64,000 nucleotides of DNA from Mycoplasmataceae bacterium (GTDB lineage: Bacteria > Bacillota_I > Bacilli_A > Mycoplasmatales > Mycoplasmoidaceae), in the NCBI GenBank assembly GCA_020024755.1, contig JAHHTH010000006.1, positions 9,624-73,623 of the forward strand. The letters run 5' to 3'. A program made the position numbers and the translations under genes. The notes beneath the pieces were generated by a model, which worked only from the letters and a program-made list of their open reading frames with translations, did no database searches and had not been told where the DNA came from. Below are positions 32,026-43,800 of the stretch, one piece after another (the first letter of the stretch is position 1; each line of letters begins with the position of its first letter).

Positions 32026-32850
32026 CTATTGAGAGATTTTAGGAAGTACTTTCTTTGAAATTTTGTTGTGTTTCTTTTTGAAGAATTCAGCAATTTCTTT
32101 TTTAATATCAATGTTTAAGAAGTATTGTAGTAATTCAATTAACTTATTAACATTTATTTGAGAATCTTGGTTGTAGTTCTTGTTATTAAATCTATTTAGT
32201 AAATAATTGAATTCTCTACAATAGTAATCTAATGTTTGAGATAAGAAGATACCATTATGGCTAATGTTATTTCTAAACTTTCTAATGCTATGACAAGCAG
32301 AAATGAATTGTTCATAACAATCACTTACTCTAAATTTAGCTGAGATAGCTTTTTTTACTTCATTACTTTGTAAGTCAATGAAAGCAATTAGTGTGTGAAA
32401 TGATCATGAAGTACTTAATATTCTTAAAGGGATATCTTGTTGGTTACGATAGTTTTCTAGTAATGTACAAGTATCAATGTTTTCATAGATATCTTTTACA
32501 AAGGTTCCATAACCTTTATTTCTTAAATTAGAGTGAGCTGGATTTTTAACAATATCAAGTACATAGTTTTCATCCAAATCTTCTGCTTGAAGGATAGTTT
32601 GGATAGAGATATTATTTAAGATCTTTTCGAAATCTAGGATGTATTTAGAAATTAAAGCAGATAAAGTAGTATCAAATTCAAATAGCATCATTAATTGCTT
32701 TGAGTTTGGTTTGGCAACTATTTTCTTTAATAGTTCACCATAGCAATCTACAATTCTAAATTCACCATAATTTTTGATAAAGGCTAATGTTTTCTTTTTA
32801 TTCTTAACCTTTATTCCTTTTTCAGTTAGATATTTTAGTGTTTTTTCCAT
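32026..32850 (-). CDS. Abi_2 family (AbiD/AbiF-like) abortive infection protein
   Basis: A 274-residue protein, continuous with one TGA. The N-terminus has the family pattern: LKYLTEKGIKVKNKKKTLAFIKNYGEFRIVDCYGELL, then FEFDTTLSALISKYILDFEKILNNISIQTIL. The C-terminal half has HSIRKFRNNISHNGIF, close to the conserved RNxxAHxxRL motif, here with His reduced to SHNG. Proteins of this family stop phage growth in lactococci and are related to RNases with an RxxxxH active site. It is transcribed away from tsaD; only 22 bp separate the two start codons, so their promoters must overlap. Confidence 0.8.
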
Positions 32851-32872
32851 AACATATATTATTATATACTAT
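32851..32872. promoter_or_regulatory. 22 bp divergent promoter shared by Abi_2 and tsaD
   Basis: The whole gap is A/T apart from two C on the plus strand, with TATTAT and TATAAT boxes on both strands. Neither gene has room for a usual leader and ribosome site, so both are probably leaderless and mutually exclusive in transcription initiation. Confidence 0.5.
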
Positions 32873-33823
32873 ATGAATACTAAGAATATTATTTCAATAG
32901 AAACAAGTTGTGATGATACATCAATTGCTATTATCAGTAATGGTAAAGTAACAGATATGTGCACTTTAACTTCAGCGGCTATTCAAAATACATTTGGTGG
33001 AGTTGTTCCTGAAGTAGCAGCAAGAGAACATGAAAAGAATATTATCCCAGCCTTTCAAACAATATTAAATAATCATAAATTAGACTTACAAGATTTAGAT
33101 GCTGTTGCTTATACTGCTTGTCCTGGATTGAGAGTAAGTTTAAATGTAGGTGAAGCTTTTGCTACAACATTAAGTAAATATTTAAATAAACCATTAGTAA
33201 AGGTTAATCATATTTATGGCCATATTTTTAGTTTCTTATATGATTATGATTTAAGTGAAGTAGAATATCCTTTCTTGTCTTTAATTGCTTCTGGAGGGCA
33301 TACAACAATTTTTTTGGTCAACTCACCTGTAGATATTAAGGTTTTAAATGAAACTCAAGATGATGCTGTTGGCGAAGTATTTGATAAGATAGCAAGATCA
33401 TTAAAGTTAGGTTACCCTGGTGGTCCTATGATTGATAAACTATATGATGAAAAATTAGCTACTATTAAATTCTTAAAACAAAAGCATAGTTATAGTGATG
33501 ATAAGTTTTCATTCAGCGGTTATAAGACTCAAGTATTGAATTATATTAACCAATGCAATATGAAATCACAAACATTAGATGTAAATACAATATGTTCTAG
33601 TTTTCAAAAAGAAATTATAGGAATGATGGTTGATAAATTAAAGTACTATATGGATGAATTAAAAGTAGAAAATGTTTCTATTGGTGGTGGAGTAGCTGCT
33701 AATAGTTTATTACAAAGTGAAATCAAAAAACTAAAAGCAAAACATCACTATATCCCTAAAACTAAAATGCTATGTGGTGATAATGCTGCGATGATAGCTA
33801 TTTATGCTAACTTATTACTTTAG
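32873..33823 (+). CDS. tsaD: tRNA N6-adenosine threonylcarbamoyltransferase TsaD
   Basis: Essential enzyme of the t6A37 tRNA modification pathway. The 316-residue protein begins MNTKNIISIETSCDDTSIAI, the canonical ASKHA N-terminus. REHEKNI (family HExxH-like metal site) and VNHIYGHIFSF, SLIASGGHTTIFLV, GEVFDKIARSLKLGYPGGP and the C-terminal IGGGVAANS ... GDNAAMIA blocks are all in place. The start is the ATG at 32873; an in-frame ATG further upstream at 32774 lies inside the Abi_2 gene and is not credible. The stop overlaps the tail of the convergent gene by 4 nt. Confidence 0.97.
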   Translation: MNTKNIISIETSCDDTSIAIISNGKVTDMCTLTSAAIQNTFGGVVPEVAAREHEKNIIPAFQTILNNHKLDLQDLDAVAYTACPGLRVSLNVGEAFATTLSKYLNKPLVKVNHIYGHIFSFLYDYDLSEVEYPFLSLIASGGHTTIFLVNSPVDIKVLNETQDDAVGEVFDKIARSLKLGYPGGPMIDKLYDEKLATIKFLKQKHSYSDDKFSFSGYKTQVLNYINQCNMKSQTLDVNTICSSFQKEIIGMMVDKLKYYMDELKVENVSIGGGVAANSLLQSEIKKLKAKHHYIPKTKMLCGDNAAMIAIYANLLL

Positions 33824-34635
33824 TTGTTGTTACCAGTATATCCTCTAATGTTTACATCAAAGAATAAGTTTTCTTGAGTTACAGGATTACCATAACTATC
33901 CTTTGGTAAATTTAGTTTATATGAGTTATTGTTGTAGTATCAAGTATTTGGATTGTAAGTTAGTTGAACCATTATGTATGATGGAGGTACAGGGTTACCT
34001 TGTGAGTCAGCTGCTTTCATATCAATATATTCACGACTGTTAATTAGTGAATATAGAGTAGTGTTAGGTTTTAGATTGAATGGAATAGCTTGTCCACTAT
34101 TAACTCCACCAATACTACTACTTGCTCCATTAAAGTAAACATACCCATCAATATAGATGTTATTCAAGATTTGTAGGATTAAACCTCTATCTAATAAATT
34201 AGCTTCATTACTAACATCATAGAAGTCTAATAATAAACCTTGTTCAAATTTATTAGTTAGATATTTAACTTTAACTAAATGTCTATATTGCAATTCACAT
34301 GGGAATTCATCTGGACGGTTAAATGAAGATCTTACTGGTCCTCATTCAATTGGTTGAGTATCTCTGTTAATACCAATGTTTCCTTTGGCATCAATTGGAT
34401 AGTTTTCAGGTGTTGTAGTTGAAAATGGTGGTTTGGTATGATTAGGTTTAGTAGTTTGGTGATTATTAGGTGTAGACGGAACTAAAGGTCTGTCTGAACT
34501 GACAGGATCATTATTATTCATTGTCTTCTCAGCCATAATACCGTTGATACCACGAACAACAAATGCTGTTCCTGTACATGCAATAGCAACGAATAGTACG
34601 GCAAAGATAACTTTTCCTCATACTTTTTTAGACAT
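33820..34635 (-). CDS. Exported protein with N-terminal anchor and Pro/Thr-rich linker
   Basis: A 271-residue protein. A hydrophobic N-terminal segment (VIFAVLFVAIACTGTAFVV, about residues 9-27) contains AIAC, which might act as a weak lipobox. A low-complexity Pro/Thr/Asn/His linker (about 45-85) follows, then a folded domain of about 170 residues rich in Tyr and Asn with no known motif. It converges on tsaD with a 4 nt overlap of the stop codons and lies downstream of gatB (which ends 44 nt away on the same strand). Probably a surface protein; function unknown. Confidence 0.7.
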
Positions 34636-34678
34636 AATATATAAAATAATTATATCCTAATATAGAGTGCTAAAATTT

Positions 34679-36130
34679 TTAATTTTTAGTTAAGAAAGCT
34701 TTGATTTCTTGTTTTACAATATCCATTGTAATATTTGGGTTTGCTTGTGAGTTAGTATCTTTCATTACCATCCCTACAATAAACTTTTCTACTCTCTCAG
34801 CTCTTTCATTGTATTGCTTTACTAAATCTGGGTTAGCTTCAATATATTTTTGTACAATTGGTTTGATAATATTTGGATCTTTGATTTGTTCAAAACCAAG
34901 TTCTTTAATCATCTTTTTAACATCAAGAGACTTTTCAGCAAAAATCTTTTCTAGTAATGTTTTCGCTTGCTTTCCATTGATTTCTTGAGCATTTAATAGA
35001 GTTAGTAATTCAGTGAATGAGTTGTAGTAAGTTTGATTGAATGTATTAAAGTCAATGTTTAATTTATTCATTCATCCAGATAGTTCTACAGAGACTCAGT
35101 TAAAAGCTAATTTAGGATCAATATTTTGTTTTAATAGTTTTAAGAAAAGACTACATAAATCGTAGTTATCGATTAATAGTGTGATTTGTTTGTCATCTAG
35201 ATTTTGTTTCTTTAATAAGGCTTCTACTTCTTGAGGACTTAATTCTGCTTTAGATAGAACAGTCTTTACATAATCATCGCTTAGTTTAAAGTGCATTACA
35301 TTAGGATCTGTCATGTATCTATAATCTACTGCATCTGTTTTAAGACGCATAAATTCTGTAGTTCCAGTAGTATCATCAAATCTTCTAGTTTCTTGTGTAA
35401 CTTCTTGGTTGTTTAGAAGTAACATAGTTTGACGGTTCATTTCATAGTCAATAGCTTTGATAACATTATTAATTGAGTTGATGTTTTTAATTTCAACTTT
35501 AGTACCATAATGTTTTTGACCTTTGATTCTCATTGAAATGTTAACATCAGCTCTTAAAGATCCTTCTTCCATCTTTGCATCACTAACATTTTTAAAGACT
35601 AGGATTCTTCTTAATTGTTGTAAGTATTGTCCAGCTTCATATCCATTAGCGATACAAGGTTTAGTTACAATTTCAATTAGTGGATCGCCAGCTCTGTTGT
35701 AGTCCATATATCTAACATTATCTACAATAGTTTGTTTAGCAGTATCTTCTTCCATATGAATTCTTTCAATAAGGATTTTTTTAGGTTGTCCGTTAAGATC
35801 AATAATTTCGATGTAACCTTCAGTTCCAATAGGGTTGTATTGTTGAGTGATTTGGAATCCTTTTGGTAAGTCAGGATAAAAATAATTTTTACGGTCAAAT
35901 TCAATATTTTTGTAGTTGATATCCATGTGTAAAGCATCTGCTAGAATAATTGCTTTATTAACAGCTTCTTTGTTAATAATTGGTAAGATTCCAGGAAGTG
36001 CTAAATCCATGTATGAAACAATTGTGTTTGGATTACAAGTATGTGAGTTTTTTGCCTTTGAGAACATTTTAGTTTCAGTATTTAAAACTGTATGTACTTC
36101 AATTCCAATAGTAACTTCAAAATTATTCAT
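34679..36130 (-). CDS. gatB: Asp/Glu-tRNA(Asn/Gln) amidotransferase subunit B
   Basis: The tRNA-binding and kinase/transamidation subunit of GatCAB, which makes Gln-tRNA(Gln) (and Asn-tRNA) from the mischarged forms. The 483-residue protein has FEVTIGIEVHTVLNTETKMFS, the PGxLP motif (LPGILPIINKEAV), YFYPDLPKGFQITQ, HMEEDTAK, DYNRAGDPLIEIVT and SLRADVNISMR, then a C-terminal YqeY-like tail domain. The start is MNNFEV at 36130; an upstream in-frame ATG would lie inside gatA. The first 8 nt overlap the end of gatA. A TGA joins the body to the tail domain (TGA near 35090). Confidence 0.97.
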
Positions 36131-37490
36131 GGTTAGCCTCCATAATTGCTTGAGCAATATTTAATACATCTTGATCTTTTTTAAGTTGACAAGTAATGTT
36201 GATACCAACAAACATGTTGTTATATTTGATAGCAGGAACTGTAATTGAAGGTAATCCAGCAAAGTTTGCAATTTGTAATGCATCATCACAAATTGAACAA
36301 GTTGGTTTGTGATTTAATTCATCTTCAATTAGTGGAGCAATTCTACTAGCGCCTGGTGTAATCAAAGCGTCATATTTATTTAATAATTCATTAGCTCTTT
36401 TAATTAATAGAGTTCTAACTTTTTTAGAAGCATTGAATACATCTTCATAATATTCTTTTGAAGTTACTAGTGAACCAATTACAAATCTTCTTTTTAGTTG
36501 TCTACCAAAGTATTCTGATCTGTTGTTCATGATAATTTCTTCAAAGTTTTTTCCACCTTTGTTTTGACCAAATAAAATACCAGTCAAGTTAGCTCAACAT
36601 GTAGATGCTTCTCCATAACTAATAGCTTTATAAATCGGATCAATTAGAGCTAATAGTTTTTTATCAAATTCTTCATAGGCAATTTTAAAACCTTGCTTAG
36701 TTAAATTTTCTAAGTAAGCTTTGAATTCTTTTTGTTCACCTGGTTCCATGTTATCTAGAGCATCTTTTAATACAACTAATTTAGCTGTTTTGTTTGCTTT
36801 AAGGTTCTTAGTATAATCACTACTTAAATCAATTGATGTCATATCGTTATCATCTTGTTTTGCAATAACTGAAAATACAGTAGCAACATCTTCAACTGAA
36901 TGAGCAATAATACCAACATGATCTAGTGATGGTGCATAAGGATAAACACCATATCTTGAGATTGCACCATAAGTTGGTTTAAATCCAACTAAACCTTGGA
37001 ATGAAGCTGGTTTTCTAATTGAGTCACCAGTATCTGTACAAATTGAGAATGGAACAATTCCTTGTGCAACCATACAAGCACCACCAGAACTTGAACCACC
37101 TGAGATTCTTTTTTCATCAAATGGATTATGTACAATATTAAATCCAGAGAATAAACCAGTCCCACCTAAACCGAATTCATCTAGGTTATCTTTTGATACA
37201 CAAATAGCACCTGCTTGATCTAATAAAGTTTTAACTGTTGCATCATATTCAGGAACATAATTTTCCAAGAATTTAGAACCACCAGTAGTAGTACAACCTT
37301 TTGTAGCAATATTGTCTTTTAATGAATAGATTGCACCATTTAGTTTTGAATTAGGGTTTGGTGTATGTTGAAATGGTGTAGTAGCTAAACTAATTGGATT
37401 TTTTTTGTTAGCATCTGTAATTTGTTTAATTGCTTGGTTATAAGCATCTTGAGGTTTTTGAGATTTAAAGTAAGTAATATTATTTTTCAT
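36123..37490 (-). CDS. gatA: Asp/Glu-tRNA(Asn/Gln) amidotransferase subunit A
   Basis: The glutaminase/amidase subunit of GatCAB. The 455-residue protein carries the amidase signature: AIYSLKDNIATKG (catalytic Lys), GGSKFLENY, SGGSSSGGACMVAQG (cis-Ser and nucleophile Ser region) and CTDTGDSIRKPASFQGLVGFKPTYG. The start MKNNITYFK overlaps gatC by 11 nt and the end overlaps gatB by 8 nt, giving a tightly coupled gatC-gatA-gatB order. In-frame TGA codons are Trp. Confidence 0.97.
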
Positions 37491-37770
37491 TTTTAATTTC
37501 CACCATGCTATTCTTAAAACCTTTGCAATTACTAAATACAGATTTTGGTTCGTAGTCACTTACTACATCTTCACGTCATCTAGGTTCTAAAGTAAATTCA
37601 TGAACAAAGTTAGTTGGTGCTACATTTGTTGTATCGATTTCTTTAACAATATCTAGAGTTGTTTTGATTGAGTTATATTCATCTTCAATTTTAGCTAGTT
37701 CTTCATTGCTTAATTTGAATTCAAGAATCTTAGCTAATGATGAAATTTTATCTTTTATATTTTCTGACAT
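37480..37770 (-). CDS. gatC: Asp/Glu-tRNA(Asn/Gln) amidotransferase subunit C
   Basis: The small chaperone-like subunit that stabilises GatA-GatB. A 96-residue protein with the expected helical N-terminus (ISSLAKILEFKLSNEELAKIEDEYNSIKTTLDIVKEIDTT) and the conserved C-terminal LxPRWREDVVSDYEP, where the Trp is a TGA. It overlaps the ECF transporter gene by 23 nt upstream and gatA by 11 nt downstream, so the four genes probably share one mRNA. Confidence 0.93.
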
Positions 37771-38758
37771 ATTCTTCTCCTTCTGGTTCTATGTAGATTG
37801 GCATATCTAAGTCTTCAACTAATTCATCCTCATATGAGTATTTCATTAATGGGTTTATGATTTTATATACTGGTAAGATGATTACAACGTTTAATAAAAT
37901 CATTGGTCCTAATAATAACAATCTAATTGCTAATCACACCTGATAAGGTAGAGGTGATAATGTACCATCAAATACTGGCATGAAGATAACATTTACTACT
38001 ACCTCGGAAATCATTATCATAATAAATACTGGACCAAAATATTTGAACCAATCTTTGGCATTCTCATTTTTCCTTTTTTGTGCTACCTGAACGAAATAAC
38101 AAACTCATAAAATGATTAATGCTAGTAATGGGATAGCGCATAGGATAATAACAATTTGATAAAGCTTTAATGGAATGTCTAATCCCATTAAAGAAATAAT
38201 AAATGTTGCATTAGCTGAACTATCATTTGTGAATCAAACTAAACATGCACTTCCAGCAATTAAGGCAATAGAAATAATTGTTGAATAGATTGAGAATTTA
38301 AGATTTGAAGATCCTCTTGGTGATGTAATGATAGTTCTGATCAAACCGCCAAATAAACCAAATAGAACTGCACTAATGAAATATCCATAGTGGAAGATAC
38401 CACCAGTATAAGTAATGGTTAGCAAGTCGATTGCAGCACCTAAACACATCCCAATTATTGGACCAAATAGTAATCCACCAATTTTAATTAGGATGCCTTC
38501 AAAGATTAGTCTCATTCCTGCTCATAATCTAAACACTAATGAAGCAATACCAGCTGTACAGATAACTAGAAGTAGGATAACTGAGATGCTTAATGCAAGT
38601 ACCATACCTACACTAGCAATACCTTGAGTACCAATTCTTGGAATAATAAAAAATCTTTTTTTCAGTTTATATTTGTAATAAAGTTTCTTACACAATAAAA
38701 AACCGAAAAGAAGTGCAATGAATGTTCCAAAGACTGCAAATATAGTTCCTAAAGTCAT
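37748..38758 (-). CDS. ECF transporter S component, folate-family type
   Basis: A 336-residue membrane protein with about eight hydrophobic helices. The stretch FRLWAGMRLIFEGILIKIGGLLFGPIIGMCLGAAIDLL ... GIFHYGYFISAVLFGLFGGLI follows the S-component pattern (substrate-binding, GPxxG, D-L, G-xxF). This is closest to the folate/riboflavin branch of energy-coupling factor vitamin importers. It would associate with shared EcfA/A'/T subunits encoded elsewhere. An additional N-terminal helix and a long acidic C-terminal tail (EDELVEDLDMPIYIEPEGEE) are unusual. The 3' end overlaps gatC by 23 nt. The exact vitamin cannot be told. Confidence 0.65.
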
Positions 38759-38788
38759 AAATAATCAAGTTTATTATATTATAATAAC

Positions 38789-39454
38789 CTATCATTTCAT
38801 ACTAAAATTATAGGTATTTTTTAAAAAGTTATTGATATCAATAAAAGTTGGTGCATCAAAGAATCCGCATCTTTTGGCTGATAGAGGAGAAGGATGGCAA
38901 GATTTGATAATTTTATGTTTAGTTGAATCGATGTATTGTTCTAATGATTGTGCGTTGTTTCCTCATAGAACAAAAAGGATAGGTTGCTCATTTTTATTAA
39001 GTTGATTGGTGACTGCTTTTGTAAAATTAATTCAACCAATATTTGAATGACTGTTAGCTTGATCTTTTTGTACAGTTAATGCTGTATTAAGTAATAAAAA
39101 TCCTTGTTTTGCTCAATCTGATAAATCAGTATCAGTTCTGTTTAAGTTAAAGTCAGCATTAATCTTTTTAAAAATGTTTCTTAGAGATGGAGGTGTTTTA
39201 ATTCCATGGTTAACACTAAATGCTAATCCATTAGCTTCACCTTCTCCATGATAGGGATCTTGCCCAAAGATAACAACCTTAGTATCTTTAATATCGAAAA
39301 AGTTAAAAGCATTAAAAACCTTTTCCATTGGTGGATAAACTGGTTCAATAGATTGTGAGATGTGCTCTTCAATCTTTTTCATATAATCTTTATTTAGTTC
39401 AGATTCAACAAATGATTTTCAATCAGTATTCAAATATTTAGAACTTAAAATCAT
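38789..39454 (-). CDS. ung: Uracil-DNA glycosylase
   Basis: Removes uracil from DNA to start base-excision repair. The 221-residue protein has the family motifs GQDPYHGEGEANGLAFS (catalytic Asp), LLLNTALTV, FVLWGNNAQ, and HPSPLSAKR (catalytic His). ATG at 39454 lies 1 nt after the lipoprotein stop codon, so ung seems to depend on lipoprotein transcription. No clear ribosome site is present; coupling by reinitiation is plausible. Two TGA codons read as Trp, including the last residue. Confidence 0.96.
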
Positions 39455-39455
39455 C

Positions 39456-40604
39456 TTAGTTAAATGTTTTAATTCAATCTTGGAATAATGTTTTATTGTT
39501 GTTGAATCATTGTCTTAAATCAGTGTTAATATAGTCACCACGAGCATGTTTAATTGTATTAGTCAAGAAAGTACCACTTAAAATTGCCTTACCATTTTCA
39601 GCAGTTGTAGTTAAAGAACCGATTGACATATTGTTGTATGATAATTTATTACTTTCTTCTACAGAATCAGGTTCATATCCACCAATATAGATTTTTTGAT
39701 TTTGATCTAATTTTGGACCATACTTAACTTCGATAGTTGCAGGTCTTAAATCAAGTTGAAGATTATTGATTGTTAATGATAAAGGATCACTACCATTACT
39801 TGAATCAGTTCATAAAACTTTTGAACCATTTTCAGTGTATCAATAGTCAAAGTTTAATGTAACTTTTGGAATAGTTAATTTGATTTTTTTACTGTTAAAG
39901 TCATTATCATCAATTACTTTATCCCCATATCTTAGTGGAGAGTTAGTGATAGGTGTTCAATCAATTGCGCCTAAGTCAATACTTTTTACTCTATATCTTG
40001 AAACATTAGCGTTTCCACCTTTAAAGTTTGCAAGCTTGCTAGCTACATTTGCGATAGTACTTGAAGGACTCAATCCTGCATTTTTTATTAACGTAGTTAA
40101 TAAATTTTCATCACCTTTTCCATCTCCAAATAAGTTAGCTAAGACATCTGAACTGTTTAGAGTGTAGTTCATTAATCAAGTTGATAATGTTTGTAGAATA
40201 CTAAATTCTGAGTTAAGAGCTAATGCATCTGGTGTCTTGCTAAAATCAATAGTTTCACCTTTACTATTTTTTGGTTCAAATGCATTACTAGCATTTCATC
40301 CGGATTTTGATCAATCAATAGTTCCGACACTATTTTTTACAATATTTGAAGATTCATTAGTATTTTTTTGGTTTGCTAGTGATCCTGCACTAAGTCCAGT
40401 TGCACCATCATTGAATGAAATACCAGATTGAGTAAGTGTATATGTGTTATTTGGAGTGCCTGCTGCAAATGTTAAAGATTTAACAAAATCAGGTTGTGTT
40501 GAAGCTGCACTACATGATGTAGCAACTGCTACTGTTGAACCTGCAATAACTGCAAAACCTAACCCAAATAAACCTATTTTTTTTAAATTATTACGTGACT
40601 TCAT
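39456..40604 (-). CDS. Surface lipoprotein
   Basis: A 382-residue protein with a typical mycoplasma lipoprotein signal: basic start (MKSRNNLKK), hydrophobic core, then lipobox ATSC with Cys at about residue 31. The mature part is Ser/Asn/Lys-rich and ends in WIKTFN. No family is recognised. Upstream lies a 200 bp region shared with the divergent giant surface gene. The stop is 1 nt from ung. Confidence 0.85.
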
Positions 40605-40804
40605 ATGATATATATCATATCATACTTTGCTATTTTTTACCAAAAAATCACCAAAAATTCACATTTTTAGGCCTTGAATCTTCTAGAAATTACCAACTTG
40701 TTAATATTGTTTTACTTTTTGTATAAAATATAGGTATTTTTTCGTCTTGTTTATGGTAGAATTATGGATAAATATAAATATATTTAAAAAATTAGGGGTC
40801 CGAA
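40605..40804. promoter_or_regulatory. Divergent promoter region, lipoprotein and giant gene
   Basis: It holds a 14 bp palindrome ATGATATATATCAT next to the lipoprotein start. Toward the giant gene there are TATAAA (near 40721) and TAGAAT (near 40757) boxes, with an AGGGG ribosome site 6 nt before the ATG at 40805. No phase-variation homopolymer is seen. Confidence 0.45.
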
Positions 40805-43800
40805 ATGAAAATGAAGAAAAAATTCAAAGAGAATAAAAAAACATGAACTTTGGCAGCACTATTGGCTACCACAGTGTTTGCATCAAGTACTTTAGTTGCT
40901 ATTGGTGCAGTCCAAACAAATGCAAATATTTCTTCATCTTCTGCTAAAAAACAAGCAGGTGATTCTTCATCTAGTTCAACTCCAAGTTCAGATAGTTCAA
41001 CATATGCAAAAGTTAGATCTGCAGCAAATTTCAGTAAAAAGATTCCAGCTGACATGACTTTTGTTAATTCACCTAAACCAACTGTTGAAAAAACAGTAAG
41101 TTTTGTAAATGGTGAAGGAAGAAACATGATTGAATTCAGTACTGACTCTACTGGTAATGTCATTGTCAATATTCCTCAAGAAGTAAAAATCTACACAACA
41201 AAAGAAACTAAAAATATTAACAACAGCTCTTTTGACATTTGCATTAAAACTTACAACCCTTCAGCTTACTCATTCTCAGAAAATGGGTTCAATGAAAATT
41301 CTTTAGTTAGTGAAGAACATGTACCATTCAAAATTATTCCTGATACTATTTCAAGCCCATTAGGAACATCTGGTCCAAGTTCTTCTTATGTTGTTTTTGA
41401 ACCAACTGGACCAAAAGGTAAAATTGTTGGTAATGTGAATAGTGGTTATGTTCAAGTTTCAGTTAATATCGAAAATGACTCAACATACTATGGACCTAAC
41501 TGTTTACATGTGGCTCAAGGTCATGAATATTCAGCATTCCTTGAAAATAGAAATGGATTTGATCCGCTAAAATCATCTTTCATTTTTTCTAATATGTCAG
41601 GTGTACCAAGTGTTATGTACGATAACATTTCTGCATCTCAAGTTGAATTCACTCCAAACCTTGAATGATTAACTGCTGCTGACAACATTACAGCAAGTGA
41701 ATTCCTTTCTAGTGATAAGATTTCTTCAATTCCAATTAAAGCTCAATATGTTTACTCTAACCCAGATAAATCAAATGACACAAGAAATACTCCAACAATT
41801 TATGGTTATGCAAATGATGCTAATGGTGAATTAAACATTGTGATTATTCCGCCATATGGATTAAGTGCTGACTCATATACACTAGTTTCAAATGTTAAAG
41901 TAAAACCATTAAAACCAATGTTCTTTACTTTTAAGGGATTCAAAAAAGTAGATGAATCAAGTGCTAGTGATACTAAGATTGTTAACTCTTCAAGCGTTAC
42001 AATTCATAACAAGACATCAGATTCTGTTTTCATGTCAAATTCAAATGATATTGGTTACCACACAGGATTTGCTGCAAGTCCAATTGGTTTATTTGATACT
42101 AGATTGCAAAATGGTGTACTAACAATTTCTCCAAACAAACAATTATCTAGCCCTAAAGCATCGATGTTCATTGATAACATCTTTACTGATAATTCTAAGT
42201 TTGATTGAAACATGGTTACAAATAGTATTCCATTTGCATCTCACTATAATGCTCAATCATTCTACAAAGATAACTTTAGTGGGCAAATGACAAACATGAC
42301 ATATGACAATACTCAAGCTGTATTTGAAACATACGTTAATGGTATTTCTACTATCACAAACACTCCATTCTCAAATGTATTCCAATCATATGACAGTGTG
42401 AATTATGGTCCATGAGTTGGTAAAAAATCAGACAATGTTTGAGGATTCTTAAACTACCTAAAAGTTCTACAAGGATTACAAGATAGTTCATCACTTCAAT
42501 CTAAATTCAACCAATCATTCTCATTAGGTGCATTGAATGAAAGAAATGTAATTATTCAATTTAAAAACTTATGAGCTACTGCATTACCAAAAATGTTAAA
42601 TGCAACTATTAGTGATGCAAATAATACAAATGCACTACTTGGATTATTAAATGAAGTTTCAAACACAAAGATATCAAAATCAAGTAAAGGTGAAACTCAA
42701 TCAACTGAATTACCAAGATCTAAAAACCAATATTTAAATCAATTTGTTGCTATGGATAATGGTCCAGTAATTATGTCTAGATCTAATCCACTTTTATCTT
42801 CTGCAAATAGTGAACCATACCTATTCGACAACTCAAGTGTATATGCTTGAAATGACCAAACAGGGGTAAGCCACTTCTCAGTTGAAGCAATTAACATTTT
42901 CTCTTCTAGTGAAAACTTTGCATACAATAAGAGTCTAGGATACGATAATGAAGATTTTGGAAAGACTATGATTAAACCATCTTCTACAAATTGTGGTATT
43001 TCTAAAGTTGAAGATATCCTACCATCAACATTTATTAATGACCAATCGTTCATTGGTAGAATTGAACTTGATGCTTTTAACTCACCAATTTCAAATGTTG
43101 ATAACTCTCAAATAACTCTTCAAGCAAATGATAGAGATGGAACTATTACAGTTAAAGTTAAACCATTTGTAACTGCTTCAGTTAATGAACAATTCTTTTC
43201 TAATGGTGTTGCAACTGATGAGGATTTAAAGAATTTAGATTCTACTCAACTTGCAAGTTTATTTGATGTAAATGTTGAAACTAATACAACTCAACAATTC
43301 GAATACACAATTACTGGATTTAAAAAGACATCTAATAATGGCGTTAAATTAGAAGATAACTATTTCAACCCTGGTGCAATCAATACTAACTTAGCATTAA
43401 CTGGTACTGAAATTGAAGCTAACTTAGCAAGATTTGATTCTTCATCAGACAAAATGAAGTTCCAAGAATGAATAATTGCCAATGCAATTGCTAATAGTGG
43501 ATACAAATTATTTGATCCTACACAACCTAATAAGCAAATCAGCTTATTTAAAACAAATTCACAATCATTAGGTATGTTAGATGATTTTGATAGTGAAGCA
43601 TTTACTAAGGTAGTTGATTCATGATCATTAGTTCAAAGTGAAAAATATAATATGTATAAGTATGACGTTTGATTCAAACCATTCACTACATATAATATAT
43701 ATAATAATATAAATACTAATAGTACTAAGTTATCTATTACTTTAAATACAACTGGCGAATATAACAATTGAGATGCTGCTCAAAACATTATGGCTGGTTT

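Noticed and set aside
34655..34672. CIRCE-like half site (GAGTGCTAA) near the 34635 gene
   Set aside because: Only one half of the inverted repeat is present and the flanking genes are not heat-shock genes.
40792..41169. Minus-strand frame under the start of the giant gene
   Set aside because: It is the shadow of a signal peptide and Ser-rich region; no start signals, and the plus frame is continuous for 3486 codons.
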